A stretch of DNA of 64,000 nt. Source: JAKFWF01 sp031429105 (GTDB taxonomy: Bacteria; Pseudomonadota; Alphaproteobacteria; Rhizobiales; Hyphomicrobiaceae). Under the pieces are notes generated by a model. That model was not told the origin of the DNA, did no database searches, and saw nothing but the letters and a program-made list of their open reading frames with translations. The stretch is taken from assembly GCA_031429105.1 (NCBI GenBank), contig JANOYV010000032.1, positions 1-64,000 on the forward strand. Direction: 5' to 3'. A program made the translations under genes and the position numbers. Positions within the stretch are counted from its first letter, which is position 1; each line of letters opens with the position of its first letter. Shown here one piece after another: positions 62,404 through 64,000 of the stretch.

Positions 62404-63374
62404 TCGATCACCTCATCGGCGCGGGCGAGGATGGGGTCTGGAATGGTGAGACCAAGCGCTTTCGCCGTCTTGAGATTGATCACAAACTCGAATTTTGTCG
62501 GCCGCTCTATTGGAATGTCACCTACTTTTTCGCCACGCAGAATTTTGTCGGCCAGTTCTACTGCGCGGGGGAAATAGACCTCCTGGCTTGGTCCATAGCT
62601 CATAAGGAGGCCTCCATTCACACTAGCGCGCAGGAACGTCATGGTTGGCAGTCCACGCCTAACGGCTGCAGCCGAATAGGCAGTCGCAACCGAAGAAGTT
62701 CCAGGAAAGGTGAGCTGAACAATGCCGGTTCGCTTGCTGCCGTCGATGGTAGAGAATTTGGCCTCGAAATCATCCGAAACATCAATCTCCAAAATCATAG
62801 CCTCGATGCCCATGCTTTTAGCGGCCGCCAATGCGACATTCAACTGCTCACGTCCCGTCGATGGTTGCCAGGCAAACGCCACGCGTTGGAGTCCTGGGAC
62901 GGTCGCAAACAACAGTTCTATCCATTTTGCCGCCAGTGACGGTAGATCGAGAAACAGGCCAGTGACATTGCCGCCGGGTTTCGCATAGCTGGCGATCAAG
63001 CCGGTGCGGACGGGATCGGTCTCCATGTCAATGGCGACGATGGGTGTGGATCTCGTTGTTCGCGCAGCGGCGCGAACCGCAGCTGCACCGACAACGATGA
63101 TCACGTCGGCCCCTTGCGCCACCAGTTCGCCGACGAGGCCGGGAAGCTTCGTCATATCACCTTGGGCCGAGCGCACCAACGCAGTCTGGTCATCGACGTA
63201 GCCGAGTTTCCGCCATGCCCTTCGTAGGATTGCAACTGTCACGTGGGTGGGGCTTGCCGTGACTGGATGAATATAGCCGATCTTGCGTGTCGGGCGGGCG
63301 GTTTGAGCGAAGCTCACGGCGGGGGCACAGATCATGCCACCCAAGCCCACGGCGAACGAACGACGCTCTATCAT
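62400..63374 (-). CDS. TrpX-type ABC substrate-binding protein 3
   Basis: The 324-aa paralogue has a twin-Arg start (MIERRSFAVGLGGMICAPAV). Family motifs are TRKIGYIHPVTASPTHV, TPIVAIDMETDPVRTGLIAS, YAKPGGNVTGLFLDLPSLAAK and GDIPIERPTKFEFVINLKTA. It overlaps its neighbours by ATGA on both sides. Sequence divergence from the other copies is greatest in the ligand-contact half (residues about 150-250), while the C-termini are nearly the same. Confidence 0.88.
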   Translation of the reverse strand: MIERRSFAVGLGGMICAPAVSFAQTARPTRKIGYIHPVTASPTHVTVAILRRAWRKLGYVDDQTALVRSAQGDMTKLPGLVGELVAQGADVIIVVGAAAVRAAARTTRSTPIVAIDMETDPVRTGLIASYAKPGGNVTGLFLDLPSLAAKWIELLFATVPGLQRVAFAWQPSTGREQLNVALAAAKSMGIEAMILEIDVSDDFEAKFSTIDGSKRTGIVQLTFPGTSSVATAYSAAAVRRGLPTMTFLRASVNGGLLMSYGPSQEVYFPRAVELADKILRGEKVGDIPIERPTKFEFVINLKTAKALGLTIPDPILARADEVIE

Positions 63375-64000
63375 TCGATCACCTCGTCGGCGCGGGCGAG
63401 GATGGAGTCTGGGATAGTGAGACCAATCGCAGCGGCTGACTTTTGGTTAAGCACAAACTCGAACTTGGTCGGTTGCTCAATCGGCAAATCGGCGGTCTTG
63501 GCGCCACGGGCGATCCGATCAACGTAGTCAGCGGCCAACCGGAACATGCTGTTGAGGCTCGTTCCGTAAGACAGTAGGCCACCAGCGTCCACCCATTCGC
63601 GGAACCCGAACATCGACACCATTCGATGGCGCTGCACCGCTTCGCCCAGGCGCACCCGATCGAGGAAGAAGTACGGCGACACCATGACGCTGAGATATTT
63701 GCGTTTGTCTGCGGCCGTCTGGACGAACGCCTTCTCGTAATCGTAGGGCCGCTCGCGAAACTCGATTCCGTCCATCCGCAAACCAAGTTTGGCCCCGGCA
63801 GCCTGTGCGGTCGTCCATTGGTCGACGGATAGTCCATCCCAGAGCACCGTTACGCTTTCCATCTCTGGGAACGCATCTTTCATCAGGTTAATGCGTTTCA
63901 CTGTCAGATTGATCTGCTGCAGATAGGGGCCGGTGACGTTGCCACCGGGGCGCGCCAAGTCTTTCACGAATCCGCGCGCAAAGGGGTCGTAATCGATGGC
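63371..64000 (-). CDS. TrpX-type ABC substrate-binding protein 4 (5' end outside window)
   Basis: The C-terminal 209 codons are present and the frame runs open to the window edge; the GTG at 63967 is inside the gene, not its start. Motifs are AIDYDPFARGFVKDLARPGG, FGFREWVDAGGLLSYGTSL and DLPIEQPTKFEFVLNQKSAA. It ends in the same DEVIE and ATGA junction. Further copies may lie beyond the edge. Confidence 0.9.
   Translation of the reverse strand, partial: AIDYDPFARGFVKDLARPGGNVTGPYLQQINLTVKRINLMKDAFPEMESVTVLWDGLSVDQWTTAQAAGAKLGLRMDGIEFRERPYDYEKAFVQTAADKRKYLSVMVSPYFFLDRVRLGEAVQRHRMVSMFGFREWVDAGGLLSYGTSLNSMFRLAADYVDRIARGAKTADLPIEQPTKFEFVLNQKSAAAIGLTIPDSILARADEVIE

Noticed and set aside
63967..63969. 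GTG as start of the fourth substrate-binding protein
   Set aside because: The frame continues in family sequence (AIDYDPFARGF) to the window edge, so the true start is outside the window.

Overview
The window looks like a chromosome segment of an alphaproteobacterium, most likely of the order Hyphomicrobiales (Bradyrhizobiaceae-like). The reasons are the G+C-rich codon use, the gene order tRNA-Trp / secE / nusG / rplKAJL / rpoBC, the DUF1127 gene, and the tandem TrpX-type substrate-binding proteins beside multi-GAF kinases and class III adenylate cyclases. Genus and species cannot be fixed from sequence reading alone.

Layout. 1-2,900: two secreted Gly/Asn-rich repeat proteins and an unknown membrane protein. 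2,994-16,985: housekeeping block with carA (no carB beside it), tRNA-Trp, secE, nusG, rplK, rplA, rplJ, rplL, rpoB, rpoC and a strong terminator. 17,000-22,410: an ArsR-type regulator with a visible operator, a lone NMT1-type binding protein, a YegD-like Hsp70, a divergent DUF1127 / WYL-regulator pair with two near-perfect palindromes, an alpha/beta hydrolase and a REP-like palindrome cluster. 22,421-30,062: MdtABC-like RND efflux operon on the minus strand. 30,269-36,173: TauE/SafE exporter, PPOX-family flavoprotein, a two-gene cassette of lower G+C (67-aa basic protein plus TIR-/deoxyribosyltransferase-like protein), Fsr-type MFS exporter, and propionyl-CoA synthetase. 36,200-39,784: a divergent class III cyclase and an animal-type haem peroxidase with a small partner. 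40,063-45,994: a BTAD/TolB-like/TPR regulator, a YcaO-family protein, and a divergent MocR regulator / DMT exporter pair. 46,029-52,707: L,D-transpeptidase, a secreted protein with a FAM20/HipA-like kinase pattern followed by an alkaline phosphatase, then a PP2C-Ser/Thr-kinase fusion upstream-coupled to a formate/nitrite channel. 53,141-64,000: a minus-strand operon in which every junction is a 4-nt ATGA overlap: at least four paralogous substrate-binding proteins, a 1,899-aa Cache/HAMP/7xGAF histidine kinase, a single-domain response regulator and a response-regulator/adenylate-cyclase fusion.

How the genes work together. The first block is growth machinery. The rest is accessory and environmental sensing. 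The best candidates for undescribed biology are (i) the operon at 53-64 kb, which reads as periplasmic ligand sensing by Tat-exported binding proteins feeding a giant kinase and a cAMP output; (ii) the TIR-like two-gene cassette at 31.9-32.7 kb, a possible defence module; (iii) the secreted kinase-like protein paired with a secreted phosphatase at 47-50 kb; and (iv) the YcaO protein paired with an unusual four-part regulator and no recognised peptide substrate or TfuA partner. All assignments come from reading the sequence and from memory of protein families; no database search was run.
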